From assembly GCF_001047375.1 (NCBI RefSeq), contig NZ_LFVU01000027.1, positions 186,001 through 250,000 of the forward strand: a DNA stretch of 64,000 nt, in the 5' to 3' direction. This document shows, in pieces, positions 54,750 to 63,081 of this stretch (position 1 is the first letter of the stretch; each line of letters opens with the position of its first letter). The DNA comes from Clostridium cylindrosporum DSM 605. Its GTDB lineage: Bacteria; Bacillota; Clostridia; Clostridiales; Caloramatoraceae. The notes beneath the pieces were generated by a model. That model did no database searches. It was given only the letters and a program-made list of their open reading frames with translations, and was not told the DNA's origin. A program made the translations under genes and the position numbers.

Positions 54750-55082
54750 ATGGTAGATAGCTTTAACGAAGTAATACTCCTTTTGGATTTTTATGGGGGG
54801 TTACTAACTGACAAGCAAAGACTTATAATGTCTTATCATTATGAACAGGATATGTCATTAAGTGAGATATCAGAAGAACTTCATATATCAAGACAAGCTG
54901 TTCACGATGTTATTAAGAGAAGTGAAAAAGTCTTAAAAGGATATGAAAAGGAGTTAGGACTTGTAGAAAGATTTAACTATCAGAAAATAAAAATGATAGA
55001 AATCGAAATACTTTTGAAACGAAATAACGATGAAAACTCCTTTAAAGCTCTAGATATGCTTAAAGAGCTTATAAATATGTAA
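54750..55082 (+). CDS. ylxM: YlxM/UPF0122 helix-turn-helix protein
   Basis: A 110-residue protein with a sigma-70 region 4-like helix-turn-helix: LTDKQRLIMSYHYEQDMSLSEISEELHISRQAVHDVIKRSEK. The family is linked to the SRP pathway (p13 in Mycoplasma, YlxM in Gram-positives) and modulates Ffh activity in some species. It precedes ffh by 12 bases. ATG 54750 is chosen, as an in-frame GTG at 54741 lies within the AAGGATGTG region. Confidence 0.92.
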   Translation: MVDSFNEVILLLDFYGGLLTDKQRLIMSYHYEQDMSLSEISEELHISRQAVHDVIKRSEKVLKGYEKELGLVERFNYQKIKMIEIEILLKRNNDENSFKALDMLKELINM

Positions 55083-55094
55083 GGAGGGCATTGT

Positions 55095-56435
55095 ATGGCT
55101 TTTGAGGGACTAACTTCAAAACTTCAAGACGCTTTTAAAAAGCTAAAAGGAAAAGGAAAGCTAACTGAAAAAGATGTAAAGGACGCAATGAGGGAAGTTA
55201 AACTTGCCCTTTTAGAAGCAGATGTTAATTTTAAAGTTGTAAAAAGCTTTGTTAAGAAGGTTAGCGAAAGAGCAGTTGGTTCTGAGGTAATGGAAAGTTT
55301 AACTCCAGGACAACATGTTGTTAAAATAGTTAACGAAGAGCTTGTAGAGCTTATGGGTAAGGAAGAAAGTAAGATAAATACATCTTCTAAACCACCAACT
55401 ATAATAATGCTTGTAGGACTTCAAGGTGCAGGTAAAACTACTATGGCTGGAAAGCTTGCACTACATCTAAAAAAACACAATAAAAAACCACTTCTTGTTG
55501 CTGGAGATGTTTATAGACCAGCAGCAATAAAACAACTTCAAGTACTAGGAAACGGAATAGAAGTTCCTGTGTTTTCACTTGGAGATAAGGTAAGTCCTGT
55601 TGATATTGCCAAGGCTGGTATTGAAAATGCTATAAAGCTAGGCCGTGATTATGTAATCATAGATACAGCAGGAAGACTTCATATAGATGAAACACTTATG
55701 GAAGAATTAAAGTCTGTTAAAGAAGTCACAAATCCAAATGAAATACTTTTGGTGGTTGATGCTATGACAGGTCAAGATGCTGTTAATGTAGCAGAACACT
55801 TTAATGATTCCTTAGATATAACAGGTGTTGTACTTACGAAGCTAGACGGTGATACCAGAGGGGGAGCTGCAATATCAGTTAAAGCTGTAACAGGGAAACC
55901 TATTAAGTTTGCAGGTATTGGTGAGAAGCTTTCAGACTTTGAGGTGTTCCATCCAGACAGAATGGCTTCTAGAATTCTAGGTATGGGGGATGTATTAAGT
56001 CTTATAGAGAAGGCTCAAGAGTCTATAGATGAAAAGAAGGCTCTAGAACTTCATGAAAAGATGATGTCTCAACAGTATACTTTAGAAGACTTTTTGGATC
56101 AGTTAAGACAAATGAAAAAACTGGGATCAATTAAGGATATACTAGGTATGATGCCGGGAATGGATGCAGGAAAGCTTAAAGATGCTAACGTAGATGAGAG
56201 AGAAATTCTGAGAATTGAAGCTATTATAAGCTCAATGACAACAAAGGAAAGACAACAACCTTCTATTATTAACGCTAGCAGAAAAAGAAGAATTGCAACA
56301 GGATCTGGAACATCGATCCAACAAGTTAATAAGATTCTTACTCAGTTCGAGCAATCAAGGAAGCTTATGAAACAGTTTGGAGATATGCAAAAAAACATGA
56401 AAAAAGGAAAGTTTAAGTTTCCTTTCTTTAAATAA
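55095..56435 (+). CDS. ffh: Signal recognition particle protein Ffh (SRP54)
   Basis: Ffh binds signal sequences and 4.5S/6S-like scRNA and docks on FtsY. The 446-residue protein has the NG domain (GLQGAGKTT at 108-116, GDVYRPAAIKQL, DTAGR, TKLDGDTRGG) and a methionine-rich M domain with GMMPGMDA and RKRRIATGSG in the last 150 residues. AAGGAGGG precedes the ATG. It is in the conserved order ylxM-ffh-rpsP-khpA-rimM-trmD-rplS. Confidence 0.97.
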   Translation: MAFEGLTSKLQDAFKKLKGKGKLTEKDVKDAMREVKLALLEADVNFKVVKSFVKKVSERAVGSEVMESLTPGQHVVKIVNEELVELMGKEESKINTSSKPPTIIMLVGLQGAGKTTMAGKLALHLKKHNKKPLLVAGDVYRPAAIKQLQVLGNGIEVPVFSLGDKVSPVDIAKAGIENAIKLGRDYVIIDTAGRLHIDETLMEELKSVKEVTNPNEILLVVDAMTGQDAVNVAEHFNDSLDITGVVLTKLDGDTRGGAAISVKAVTGKPIKFAGIGEKLSDFEVFHPDRMASRILGMGDVLSLIEKAQESIDEKKALELHEKMMSQQYTLEDFLDQLRQMKKLGSIKDILGMMPGMDAGKLKDANVDEREILRIEAIISSMTTKERQQPSIINASRKRRIATGSGTSIQQVNKILTQFEQSRKLMKQFGDMQKNMKKGKFKFPFFK

Positions 56436-56466
56436 ATTGATTAAAAATACCAAGGAGGTGAAATAA

Positions 56467-56712
56467 ATGGCAGTAAAGATAAGATTAAGAAGAATGGGTG
56501 CTAAGAAGGCTCCTTTCTACAGAGTAGTTGTAGCAGACTCAAGATCACCAAGAGATGGAAAGTTCATAGAAGAAATTGGATACTACAATCCAACTGTGGA
56601 ACCATCAGAAATTAAGATAGATGGTGAAAAGGCTAAGAGCTGGATATCAAAGGGTGCACAACCTTCAGATACTGTTAAGGGTCTTTTAAAGAAGGCTGGA
56701 ATAGTAGAATAA
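56467..56712 (+). CDS. rpsP: Small ribosomal subunit protein S16
   Basis: S16, 81 residues: [22 protein letters not shown] at the start and the [10 protein letters not shown] motif, all typical. CAAGGAGGTG precedes the ATG. It is followed by khpA, rimM and trmD, the normal order. Confidence 0.97.
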   Translation: MAVKIRLRRMGAKKAPFYRVVVADSRSPRDGKFIEEIGYYNPTVEPSEIKIDGEKAKSWISKGAQPSDTVKGLLKKAGIVE

Positions 56713-56728
56713 TTGGAGGTGGCATGCT

Positions 56729-56956
56729 GTGAGTGAACTAGTTAAAACTATTGCAAAGGCTCTAGTTGACAATCCAGATGCCGTTAAGATTACACAAGTA
56801 GAGGGAGAAGACGCTATAACTTTAGAGCTTAGTGTTCATCCTGATGACATGGGTAAAGTAATCGGAAAACAGGGTAGAATTGCTAAGGCGATAAGAACTG
56901 TTGTAAAAGCGGCGGCTACTAAAGAGAATAAAAAAGTAGTTGTTGATATAATATAA
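56729..56956 (+). CDS. khpA: KH-domain RNA-binding protein KhpA (YlqC-like)
   Basis: A 75-residue protein that is a single KH domain with the GxxG loop in VIGKQGRIAKAIRTVVKAA. With KhpB it forms a small-RNA and mRNA-binding complex in Gram-positives that affects cell length and wall synthesis. The start is GTG 56729 behind TTGGAGGTGG, 16 bases after rpsP. Confidence 0.93.
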   Translation: MSELVKTIAKALVDNPDAVKITQVEGEDAITLELSVHPDDMGKVIGKQGRIAKAIRTVVKAAATKENKKVVVDII

Positions 56957-56957
56957 G

Positions 56958-56985
56958 AAGAGTTAGGGAATATCCTAACTCTTTT
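56958..56985 (+). terminator. Terminator-like hairpin after khpA
   Basis: AAGAGTTAGG and CCTAACTCTT around a short loop, ending in T residues. Because rimM-trmD follow closely in the same direction, it may only lower readthrough. Confidence 0.8.
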
Positions 56986-57009
56986 TAATATAGAAAAAGG
57001 GTGGTAATT

Positions 57010-57522
57010 ATGAGAGAGTATTTAAAAGTAGGTCAGATCTTAAAACCACATGGAGTAAAAGGGGAAGTTAAGGTTTATCCTCTTACAGATAATTCTAAAA
57101 GATACTCAAAACTTAAGAAAGTATATACAACTAAGGATGATGTAAACTATATACCTATAGAAATTGAATCAGTAAAGTATGTTAAGGAATTCCCTATCTT
57201 AAAGCTAAAGGGAATAGATACTGTAAACGATGCTGAAAAGCTAAGACAGATATATATATATGTAGATAGAGAAAATGCAGTAAAACTTCCTAAAGATTCA
57301 TACTTTATTGCTGATCTTATAGGTATGAAGGTTATAACAGATGAGGGAGAACACCTTGGAGAAGTTGTTTCAGTTTTCCCAACAGGAAGCAATGATGTAT
57401 ATGAAGTAAAGAGTCCAAATCATAAGAAAAATATACTTCTTCCAGCAATTAAAGATGTTATACTAGAAATCGATATAGAAGCCAGGGAAATGAAAGTACA
57501 TATACTTGAGGGGCTAATATAA
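57010..57522 (+). CDS. rimM: Ribosome maturation factor RimM
   Basis: RimM binds S19 and helps assemble the 30S head. The 170-residue protein starts REYLKVGQILKPHGVKGEVKV and has a C-terminal PRC-barrel domain with DLIGMKVITDEGEHLGEV. The start is ATG 57010 after AAGGGTGG; an in-frame GTG at 57001 lies within the binding site. It ends one base before trmD. Confidence 0.95.
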   Translation: MREYLKVGQILKPHGVKGEVKVYPLTDNSKRYSKLKKVYTTKDDVNYIPIEIESVKYVKEFPILKLKGIDTVNDAEKLRQIYIYVDRENAVKLPKDSYFIADLIGMKVITDEGEHLGEVVSVFPTGSNDVYEVKSPNHKKNILLPAIKDVILEIDIEAREMKVHILEGLI

Positions 57523-57523
57523 T

Positions 57524-58255
57524 ATGAAGTTTGATATACTTACACTTTTTCCAGAAATGTTTACTGTATTCGAATCTAGTATAATAAAGAGGGCAAAAGA
57601 TAAAAATATAGTAGATATAAAGGTTCACGATATAAGGGATTTTACAACAAATAAGCATCGTAAAGTAGATGATTATCCATATGGAGGTGGAGCTGGCATG
57701 GTAATGCAAGCACAACCTATATATGATGCAATTGACCATTTAAAGTCTATATATGGATATAAGCCATATACGATATATTTGTCTCCAAGGGGTAGAGTAT
57801 TTAAGCAAGAGGTAGCTAAGGAACTATCAACCATGAATCATATCCTTTTCCTATGTGGACACTATGAAGGAATCGACGAAAGGGTAATGGACATTGTTGA
57901 TGACCAGATGTCTATAGGAGACTTTGTATTAACAGGTGGAGAAATCCCTACAATGGTTATAATAGATTCTGTTTCAAGGCTTATTGATGGAGTATTATCT
58001 AAAAATGAAAGCTATGAGGATGAGTCATTTTCAGATTCATTACTAGAGTATCCTCAATATACTAGACCAGAGGAATTTAGAGGGAAGCGTGTACCAGATG
58101 TGCTTTTATCAGGACATCATGCTAAAATAGATAAGTGGAGAAGGGAAATGTCTTTAAAGATAACCTATGAAAGAAGACCAGATCTTTTAAAGAGTGCATC
58201 TCTTTCTAAAAAGGATATAGAGTATATAAAGGCAATCTCCAAGAAGTCTAAATAA
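57524..58255 (+). CDS. trmD: tRNA (guanine-37-N1)-methyltransferase
   Basis: TrmD methylates G37 next to the anticodon and prevents +1 frameshifting. The 243-residue SPOUT enzyme has DILTLFPEMF, YPYGGGAGMVMQAQP, CGHYEGIDERV and SIGDFVLTGGE, with the trefoil knot residues in the last two. It follows rimM closely. A new promoter and leader separate it from rplS. Confidence 0.97.
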   Translation: MKFDILTLFPEMFTVFESSIIKRAKDKNIVDIKVHDIRDFTTNKHRKVDDYPYGGGAGMVMQAQPIYDAIDHLKSIYGYKPYTIYLSPRGRVFKQEVAKELSTMNHILFLCGHYEGIDERVMDIVDDQMSIGDFVLTGGEIPTMVIIDSVSRLIDGVLSKNESYEDESFSDSLLEYPQYTRPEEFRGKRVPDVLLSGHHAKIDKWRREMSLKITYERRPDLLKSASLSKKDIEYIKAISKKSK

Positions 58256-58258
58256 AAG

Positions 58259-58287
58259 TTGATACAAATATGACTTTATGATATAAT
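58259..58287 (+). promoter_or_regulatory. Sigma-A promoter for rplS
   Basis: TTGATA (58259-58264), 17 bases and TATAAT (58282-58287). It lies just after the end of trmD, so rplS can be expressed apart from rimM-trmD. Confidence 0.85.
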
Positions 58288-58292
58288 CGTTA

Positions 58293-58345
58293 TGTCAATT
58301 ACGGGCATTCCGCTGCGACGTTTGTTTCGTATGAATGTACCTTTA
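58293..58345 (+). promoter_or_regulatory. L19-type ribosomal protein leader RNA
   Basis: The 5' leader has GGGCATTCCGCTGCGACG and a pairing GAATG after TTTCGTAT, followed by TACC and the ribosome binding site AAGGAGG. This matches the L19 leader motif known from Firmicutes, thought to mediate autogenous control of rplS. I recognise it by pattern only; no alignment was made. Confidence 0.7.
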
Positions 58346-58359
58346 AGGAGGAAAAATTA

Positions 58360-58704
58360 ATGGATATTTTAAGAGCTATTGAAGCTGAACAACTAAGAAG
58401 CGATCTTACTGCATTTAACATTGGGGATACTGTAAAACTTCATGTTAAGGTTGTAGAAGGAACAAGAGAAAGAATCCAAATTTTCGAAGGAACTGTTATC
58501 AAGAAGCAAAACGGTGGCCTTAGAGAAACATTTACAGTAAGAAGACTTTCATACGGTGTAGGTGTTGAAAGAACTTTCCCAATCCACTCACCAAGACTTG
58601 CTAAGATTGAAGTAGTAAGAAGAGGTAAGGTAAGAAGAGCTAAGCTATACTACCTAAGAGATAGAGTAGGTAAGGCTGCTAAGGTTAGAGAACTTATAAA
58701 GTAA
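58360..58704 (+). CDS. rplS: Large ribosomal subunit protein L19
   Basis: L19, 114 residues, with [26 protein letters not shown] and the [13 protein letters not shown] and [16 protein letters not shown] segments. It lies at the subunit interface. ATG 58360 follows AAGGAGG. Likely autoregulated through the leader. A terminator follows. Confidence 0.97.
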   Translation: MDILRAIEAEQLRSDLTAFNIGDTVKLHVKVVEGTRERIQIFEGTVIKKQNGGLRETFTVRRLSYGVGVERTFPIHSPRLAKIEVVRRGKVRRAKLYYLRDRVGKAAKVRELIK

Positions 58705-58715
58705 TTGATTACTTG

Positions 58716-58752
58716 AAAATGGGGCTGCAGACGCAGTCCCATTTTGTTTATA
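58716..58752 (+). terminator. Rho-independent terminator after rplS
   Basis: AAAATGGGGCTGC and GCAGTCCCATTTT around AGAC (one G-T pair), then TGTTT. Confidence 0.88.
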
Positions 58753-58780
58753 TACATATTTTTATTAAGGAGGAATTTAA

Positions 58781-59647
58781 ATGAATATACAATGGTATCC
58801 AGGACATATGGCAAAAACTAAAAGAGAAATTAAAGAAAATCTTAAATTAGTAGATGTAGTAATAGAATTATTAGATGCAAGAATACCTTTAAGTAGTAGA
58901 AATCCAGATTTAGATGAAATTATAGCGGGTAAGGAAAAAGTAGTACTGCTTAATAAAGCAGACCTAGCAAATGATGCCATCACTAGACAATGGATTGAAT
59001 ACTACAAGGAAATAGGTATAGAGGCAATGGCAATTGACTCTATAAGTGGAAAAGGACTAAATAAGATATACGCAATATGTAAAGAAGCAGCGCGTGAAAA
59101 AATAGAAAGAATAGAGAAGAAGGGAATAATAGGTAGGCCGCTTAGAGCAATGGTAACAGGCATTCCAAATGTAGGTAAATCATCATTTATAAATAAAATA
59201 GGTGGAAAGTCTACTGCAAGAACAGGTGATAAGCCAGGAGTTACAAGAAGTAAGCAATGGATAAAGGTTAACAAGGATTTTGAACTTCAAGATACTCCAG
59301 GTGTTTTATGGCCTAAGTTTGATGATAACAAAGTAGCCCAAAGACTTGCATTTACAAGAGCTATTAAGGATGAAATACTAGATATTGAGGAGCTTGCATA
59401 CTTCTTTGTAAAATATATTCAAGAAACAAATCCTAGTATATTAAAAGATAGATATAATGTTGATTTGGATATGGAAGATCCATATGAAACTATGATTAAT
59501 ATAGGAAGAAAAAGAGGCTGTGTAGTATCAGGAGGAGGAGTTGATACAATACGTGTATCAAATCTAATACTAGATGAGTTTAGAACAGGAAAACTAGGTA
59601 GAATAAGTCTTGAAACACCTGAGGTTATAAATGATTTAGGGGAATAA
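58781..59647 (+). CDS. rbgA: Ribosome biogenesis GTPase RbgA (YlqF-like)
   Basis: RbgA is needed for late 50S assembly. It is circularly permuted: NKAD at residues 58-61 precedes the G1 motif GIPNVGKS at 127-134, and DTPG follows. The 288-residue length and N-terminal QWYPGHMAKTKREI are typical. AAGGAGGA precedes the ATG. It is followed by rnhB with two bases between. Confidence 0.96.
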   Translation: MNIQWYPGHMAKTKREIKENLKLVDVVIELLDARIPLSSRNPDLDEIIAGKEKVVLLNKADLANDAITRQWIEYYKEIGIEAMAIDSISGKGLNKIYAICKEAAREKIERIEKKGIIGRPLRAMVTGIPNVGKSSFINKIGGKSTARTGDKPGVTRSKQWIKVNKDFELQDTPGVLWPKFDDNKVAQRLAFTRAIKDEILDIEELAYFFVKYIQETNPSILKDRYNVDLDMEDPYETMINIGRKRGCVVSGGGVDTIRVSNLILDEFRTGKLGRISLETPEVINDLGE

Positions 59648-59649
59648 AT

Positions 59650-60417
59650 ATGAAAAGCATAAAAGAAATATCTGTAGAAATTAAAGAAGCTAGTTTTGAT
59701 GAGTTTCAAGCTATCAAGTTACAACTCAAAGAAGATAATAGAAAAGGTGTACTTAAAGAAATAGAAAAAAAGGAAAAATACTTTCAAAAAGTTCAAAAGT
59801 TGATTAAAGAGTATAAATATAGGCAAAGATATGAAATAGACCTATTTAAGAAAGGATATACCTTAGTTGCAGGACTTGATGAAGTTGGTAGAGGTCCTCT
59901 TGCGGGACCTGTGTATGCTGCAGTTGTAATACTTAATCCTAAGGCATCTTATTTAGGGGTTAGAGATTCTAAAAAATTATCTGAGAAACAAAGATTAGAG
60001 CTTAGTGAGAAAATAAAATCAACAGCATTAGACTATTGCATTGCTTCAGCAACTCCTAAGGAAATAGATGAAATTAACATATTAAATGCTACAAAACTCG
60101 CAATGGAGAGAGCTATTAATGGTTTAAAGCTAAAGCCTGAGTACTTACTTTTAGATGCAATAAACCTTAATGTTAATACGCCTCAAACATCAATTATAAA
60201 AGGTGATGATAATTCTATATCAATTGGAGCAGCATCAATAATTGCAAAAGTTGCAAGGGATGATTATATGAAGGATATATCAATAAAATATCCTGAATAT
60301 GATTTCGAGAGTAATAAGGGGTATGGAACTGCAAAGCATATAGATGCAATTAGTTCAATAGGACCATGTGAAATACATAGAAGGACCTTTATAAAGAATA
60401 TTTTAGGAGAGAGGTAA
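59650..60417 (+). CDS. rnhB: Ribonuclease HII
   Basis: RNase HII removes ribonucleotides from DNA. The 255 residues have GLDEVGRGPLAGPV with catalytic D77 and E78, DSKKLSEKQR, and a third acidic residue in LLLDAINL. An N-terminal extension of about 70 residues, rich in Lys and Glu and probably helical, precedes the catalytic domain as in other Firmicute proteins. It is followed by yraN after two bases. Confidence 0.95.
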   Translation: MKSIKEISVEIKEASFDEFQAIKLQLKEDNRKGVLKEIEKKEKYFQKVQKLIKEYKYRQRYEIDLFKKGYTLVAGLDEVGRGPLAGPVYAAVVILNPKASYLGVRDSKKLSEKQRLELSEKIKSTALDYCIASATPKEIDEINILNATKLAMERAINGLKLKPEYLLLDAINLNVNTPQTSIIKGDDNSISIGAASIIAKVARDDYMKDISIKYPEYDFESNKGYGTAKHIDAISSIGPCEIHRRTFIKNILGER

Positions 60418-60419
60418 AA

Positions 60420-60776
60420 TTGCTTAATAATAAACAAAAAGGCTTACAAGGTGAAAAAATAGCTTCCGAATATATTAAAGAACTAGGGTATGAAATTCTC
60501 GAAAACAATTATAGAACTAAAAAAGGTGAAATTGATATAATAGCATATCAAAAAAATACTTTGATTTTTATAGAAGTAAAATTAAGAAATAGTCTAAGGT
60601 ACGGATATCCTATTGAGGCTATAAATTTTAGAAAAGCTAAAACAATAAAATCCGTAGCCCTAGACTATATAAGACTTAAAAGTCTTTTTGAATACCCTGT
60701 TCGCTTTGATGTTATAGAGGTATTCTTAAGTGAAGATAGAAATTATAAAGTAACTATAACTGAAAATGCATTTTAA
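60420..60776 (+). CDS. yraN: YraN/UPF0102 family nuclease-fold protein
   Basis: A 118-residue protein with the PD-(D/E)XK-type core: GEKIASEYIKELGYEIL, NYRTKKGEIDIIAYQ and IFIEVKLR. It is in the restriction-endonuclease-like fold, but its function is not known. The start is TTG 60420 with AGAGAGGTAAA just upstream. In Firmicutes it is usually followed by comM and dprA; here a different set of genes follows. Confidence 0.9.
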   Translation: MLNNKQKGLQGEKIASEYIKELGYEILENNYRTKKGEIDIIAYQKNTLIFIEVKLRNSLRYGYPIEAINFRKAKTIKSVALDYIRLKSLFEYPVRFDVIEVFLSEDRNYKVTITENAF

Positions 60777-60787
60777 CATTTGAGAAA

Positions 60788-60940
60788 TTATTTATTATTA
60801 ATGTTATTAATCATTTCAATTATTTCTAACATACCTTCCCGTTTACCTTTATAGTATTCTGTATTCGAAGAAGTTCTGTTTTTTAGTGTAAAGTCGTAAA
60901 AGTGTTTAAGCAAAGTCCACATAAGTTTTTTCTTCTTCAT
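60788..60940 (-). CDS. Small basic protein, unknown function
   Basis: My own translation of the minus strand gives 50 residues starting MKKKKLMWTLLKHFYDFTL and ending EIIEMINNINNK, with the middle NTEYYKGKREGML. It has a good ribosome binding site (GTAAGGTGATAATA before the ATG), a clean stop, and occupies otherwise empty sequence. It has a basic amphipathic N-terminus and no membrane helix. I do not recognise a family. Confidence 0.6.
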   Translation of the reverse strand: MKKKKLMWTLLKHFYDFTLKNRTSSNTEYYKGKREGMLEIIEMINNINNK

Positions 60941-61006
60941 TATTATCACCTTACCTCATTTTTCATATATATTATGTGAATAATAATTTACAGTGACATA
61001 AGAAAA

Positions 61007-61040
61007 TAAAAAAAGCGTCTATTTTAGACGCTTTTTGTTT
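61007..61040 (-). terminator. Terminator for the minus-strand lysis genes
   Basis: AAAAAGCGTCTA and TAGACGCTTTTT around a short loop. On the minus strand the run of A residues to its left becomes a T run after the stem, ending the endolysin-holin transcript just downstream of the holin stop. Confidence 0.88.
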
Positions 61041-61273
61041 TATTCTTCTTTAGGTAGGGTATTTGAAGTTTTTGATGTGTCATCACTGAACCACTTAGAT
61101 TCAGTTGTTGGATTGCTAATTATACCAGCCATTACTAATATACCTAGAAGGGCATTAATAATTTCGCTATAGTTTCCGGGTAATATATTAAGCCCGAAAC
61201 CTTGTAGAATAAGAGGAATAAAAGAAGCAATAGAAACCCATAAACCATAATTTTTCCATCTAGAAATATCCAT
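61040..61273 (-). CDS. Phage-type holin (phi LC3 family-like)
   Basis: A 77-residue protein with two hydrophobic segments, about residues 10-30 (YGLWVSIASFIPLILQGFGL) and 38-55 (INALLGILVMAGIISNPTT), and a polar charged C-terminus. This is the build of small class II holins, and the GIISNPTT turn resembles phi LC3-type holins. It follows the endolysin gene by 15 bases on the same strand. In a phage, the holin forms holes that release endolysin to the wall. Confidence 0.8.
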   Translation of the reverse strand: MDISRWKNYGLWVSIASFIPLILQGFGLNILPGNYSEIINALLGILVMAGIISNPTTESKWFSDDTSKTSNTLPKEE

Positions 61274-61288
61274 AAAAAAGCTCCTTTC

Positions 61289-61960
61289 TTATTTGAATAA
61301 TGCATTCCAAGTACTTTTACCTACAATTCCATCTTGGATAAGTTTCTTAGACTTTTGAAATGCTATAACTGCTTTAGATGTTTTCTCACCGAATACTCCA
61401 TCGATACTTTCAATTTTATATCCTAGAGAGGAAAGTTTTTTTTGAAGTGCAAGAACATCATTACCCTTCATACAAGGATTGGTAAGTTTTAAGCTTCTTG
61501 TAAGAGTTTCAACATTTTCAGAGGACCTTGTTGTAGAAGGAGTTATAGGAATTTTAGGCTTTTTTCCAGATAATAAATCTTGTATTGTAAGGCCTCCTGT
61601 CCATTGAAAGTGAGGATAATCTTTAAAGCTTTTCCATGACCCACCCCATTCAAGCCCAAGGGATTCTCCAATTTTTCCTGCCTTGTAGTATAACTTTTCA
61701 TCTTCCCAGACTATTGAACCATTTTTCTTAATTGCAATATCAAATGCTAGTCCATAATTATGCATAGAATATCCACCTTTAGCGTTAGTTACAATACTCC
61801 CGGGTTTGCTTCTCCCCTGTGAATATAAAGTATCTTGTTCATCAATACTTCTTAAAGTTTGAATAATTATTACATCTAGTCCTTCTTCTTTGCATTTAGA
61901 TAAAAATTTTTCTGCAAGACTTTTTACATATGAGTTTAAAAGTGAGATGTCTTTTGACAC
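61289..61960 (-). CDS. M15-family peptidoglycan endopeptidase with a peptidoglycan-binding domain (endolysin)
   Basis: The first 120 residues match the M15B/C (Ply500/CwlK, L-Ala-D-Glu or D-Ala peptidase) fold: IQTLRSIDEQDTLYSQGRS, then the zinc histidine and aspartate in SMHNYGLAFDIAI and the last histidine in DYPHFQW. The final 65 residues are a PG-binding-1 domain (VLALQKKLSSLGYKIESIDGVFGEKT). No signal peptide is seen, as for endolysins released by a holin. I use GTG 61960; GTG 61969 is nearly on top of the AAGGA site. Confidence 0.88.
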   Translation of the reverse strand: MSKDISLLNSYVKSLAEKFLSKCKEEGLDVIIIQTLRSIDEQDTLYSQGRSKPGSIVTNAKGGYSMHNYGLAFDIAIKKNGSIVWEDEKLYYKAGKIGESLGLEWGGSWKSFKDYPHFQWTGGLTIQDLLSGKKPKIPITPSTTRSSENVETLTRSLKLTNPCMKGNDVLALQKKLSSLGYKIESIDGVFGEKTSKAVIAFQKSKKLIQDGIVGKSTWNALFK

Positions 61961-62106
61961 TATTATCACATCCTTCTTTAGCCTAATATAAATTATGTAA
62001 ATATCTATTAAGGGTTACAAAGTTTTAAACAAAATATAATTTAAAATATAAGTTCACAATTTTAGAAATAAAAACTTAGAAATTAGCATATTATTTTACC
62101 AGTTAG

Positions 62107-62131
62107 ATGATATTTGTTTATGAAATATCAT
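62107..62131. repeat. Inverted repeat in the leader of the beta-helix gene
   Basis: ATGATATTT (62107-62115) and AAATATCAT (62123-62131) with a seven-base spacer, just before the AAGGGGG site of the next gene. It could be an operator or a leader hairpin. The rest of the 190-base divergent gap shows nothing I can assign. Confidence 0.45.
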
Positions 62132-62150
62132 GCTTTAAGGGGGTATAGAA

Positions 62151-63068
62151 ATGGGAAGAAAATATGAATTATCTAAGGAAAGTAAAGATCATGATCATGT
62201 AGCTGTATATAGGATAAAAGCACTACAAAGCTTTATAACAGAGACAGGCATTGAGGTTAATTCTGGAGATTTAGGAGGATTTATAGAATGTGAAAATAAC
62301 CTTTCACAGGAGGGATTATCTTGGATACACAATGATTCTGTGGTTTATAAGCTAGGAAGGGTAGATGGTAACTGTGAAGTTTTTGACAATAGTGTAGTTT
62401 CGGAAAGAGCCCTTCTAGTTAACAATGTTATTTTAAGAGGCAATACTGAAGTAAGAGGAGTATCCCAGATTGAGAATACAGTTGTAGATGGTGAAGTTAT
62501 TATAATGGGAATTTCAAATTTAAAAGGTGAATATATTGGTAATGGTGATAATGTTATTAAAATATCTGGTAAGAGTAGAGTATATGACAGTGATATCCAA
62601 GGGAAGGTTTATATAAAGGACTCTATGGTTATTAATGACAGTATTATTGCTGAAGAGGAGATAAATATAATAGAATCAGATGTTGAAAGATCTACACTAG
62701 AAAATAAAGTTGTTATTTTAAAATCAAGAGTTAGCAATTCTCATTTAAAGGGAGATGTATCTCTAGAAGAGTCAAAGGCTACATTATGTAGAATATACAG
62801 CACAAATGAAAAAGATATTCTTAGTTTTAAAAATGATTCAAAACTACTGTTAAGTAAGATAGTAGGTGAAGGGGTAACTGATCAGTCAGTAATTGTAAAC
62901 TCAACTTTATCAAGTAGATTTAACATAGAAGAATCACAAATATTTAGATCAGTACTAAAAGGTGAAGAAATAAGAATTAAAAGAGCTCCTAAGATTTTAG
63001 ATAGTATTTTAGAGGATAATATCATAATAGAGGATGATAGTATTACAGGTAAGATCTTAAAAAAATAA
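62151..63068 (+). CDS. Phage-type beta-helix (polymer-forming) protein
   Basis: A 305-residue protein whose N-terminus (KYELSKESKDHDHVAVYRIKALQSF, then SGDLGGFIECENNLSQEG and WIHNDS) resembles a family common in prophages and their hosts, which then continues with short repeats of the type DGNCEVFDNS. The body, from about residue 70, is a run of short beta strands separated by Gly, Asn, Asp and Ser, as in left-handed beta-helix or bactofilin-like folds. No enzymatic motif is visible. The function is unknown. AAGGGGG precedes ATG 62151. Confidence 0.65.
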   Translation: MGRKYELSKESKDHDHVAVYRIKALQSFITETGIEVNSGDLGGFIECENNLSQEGLSWIHNDSVVYKLGRVDGNCEVFDNSVVSERALLVNNVILRGNTEVRGVSQIENTVVDGEVIIMGISNLKGEYIGNGDNVIKISGKSRVYDSDIQGKVYIKDSMVINDSIIAEEEINIIESDVERSTLENKVVILKSRVSNSHLKGDVSLEESKATLCRIYSTNEKDILSFKNDSKLLLSKIVGEGVTDQSVIVNSTLSSRFNIEESQIFRSVLKGEEIRIKRAPKILDSILEDNIIIEDDSITGKILKK

Positions 63069-63081
63069 AACTTTAAATATA

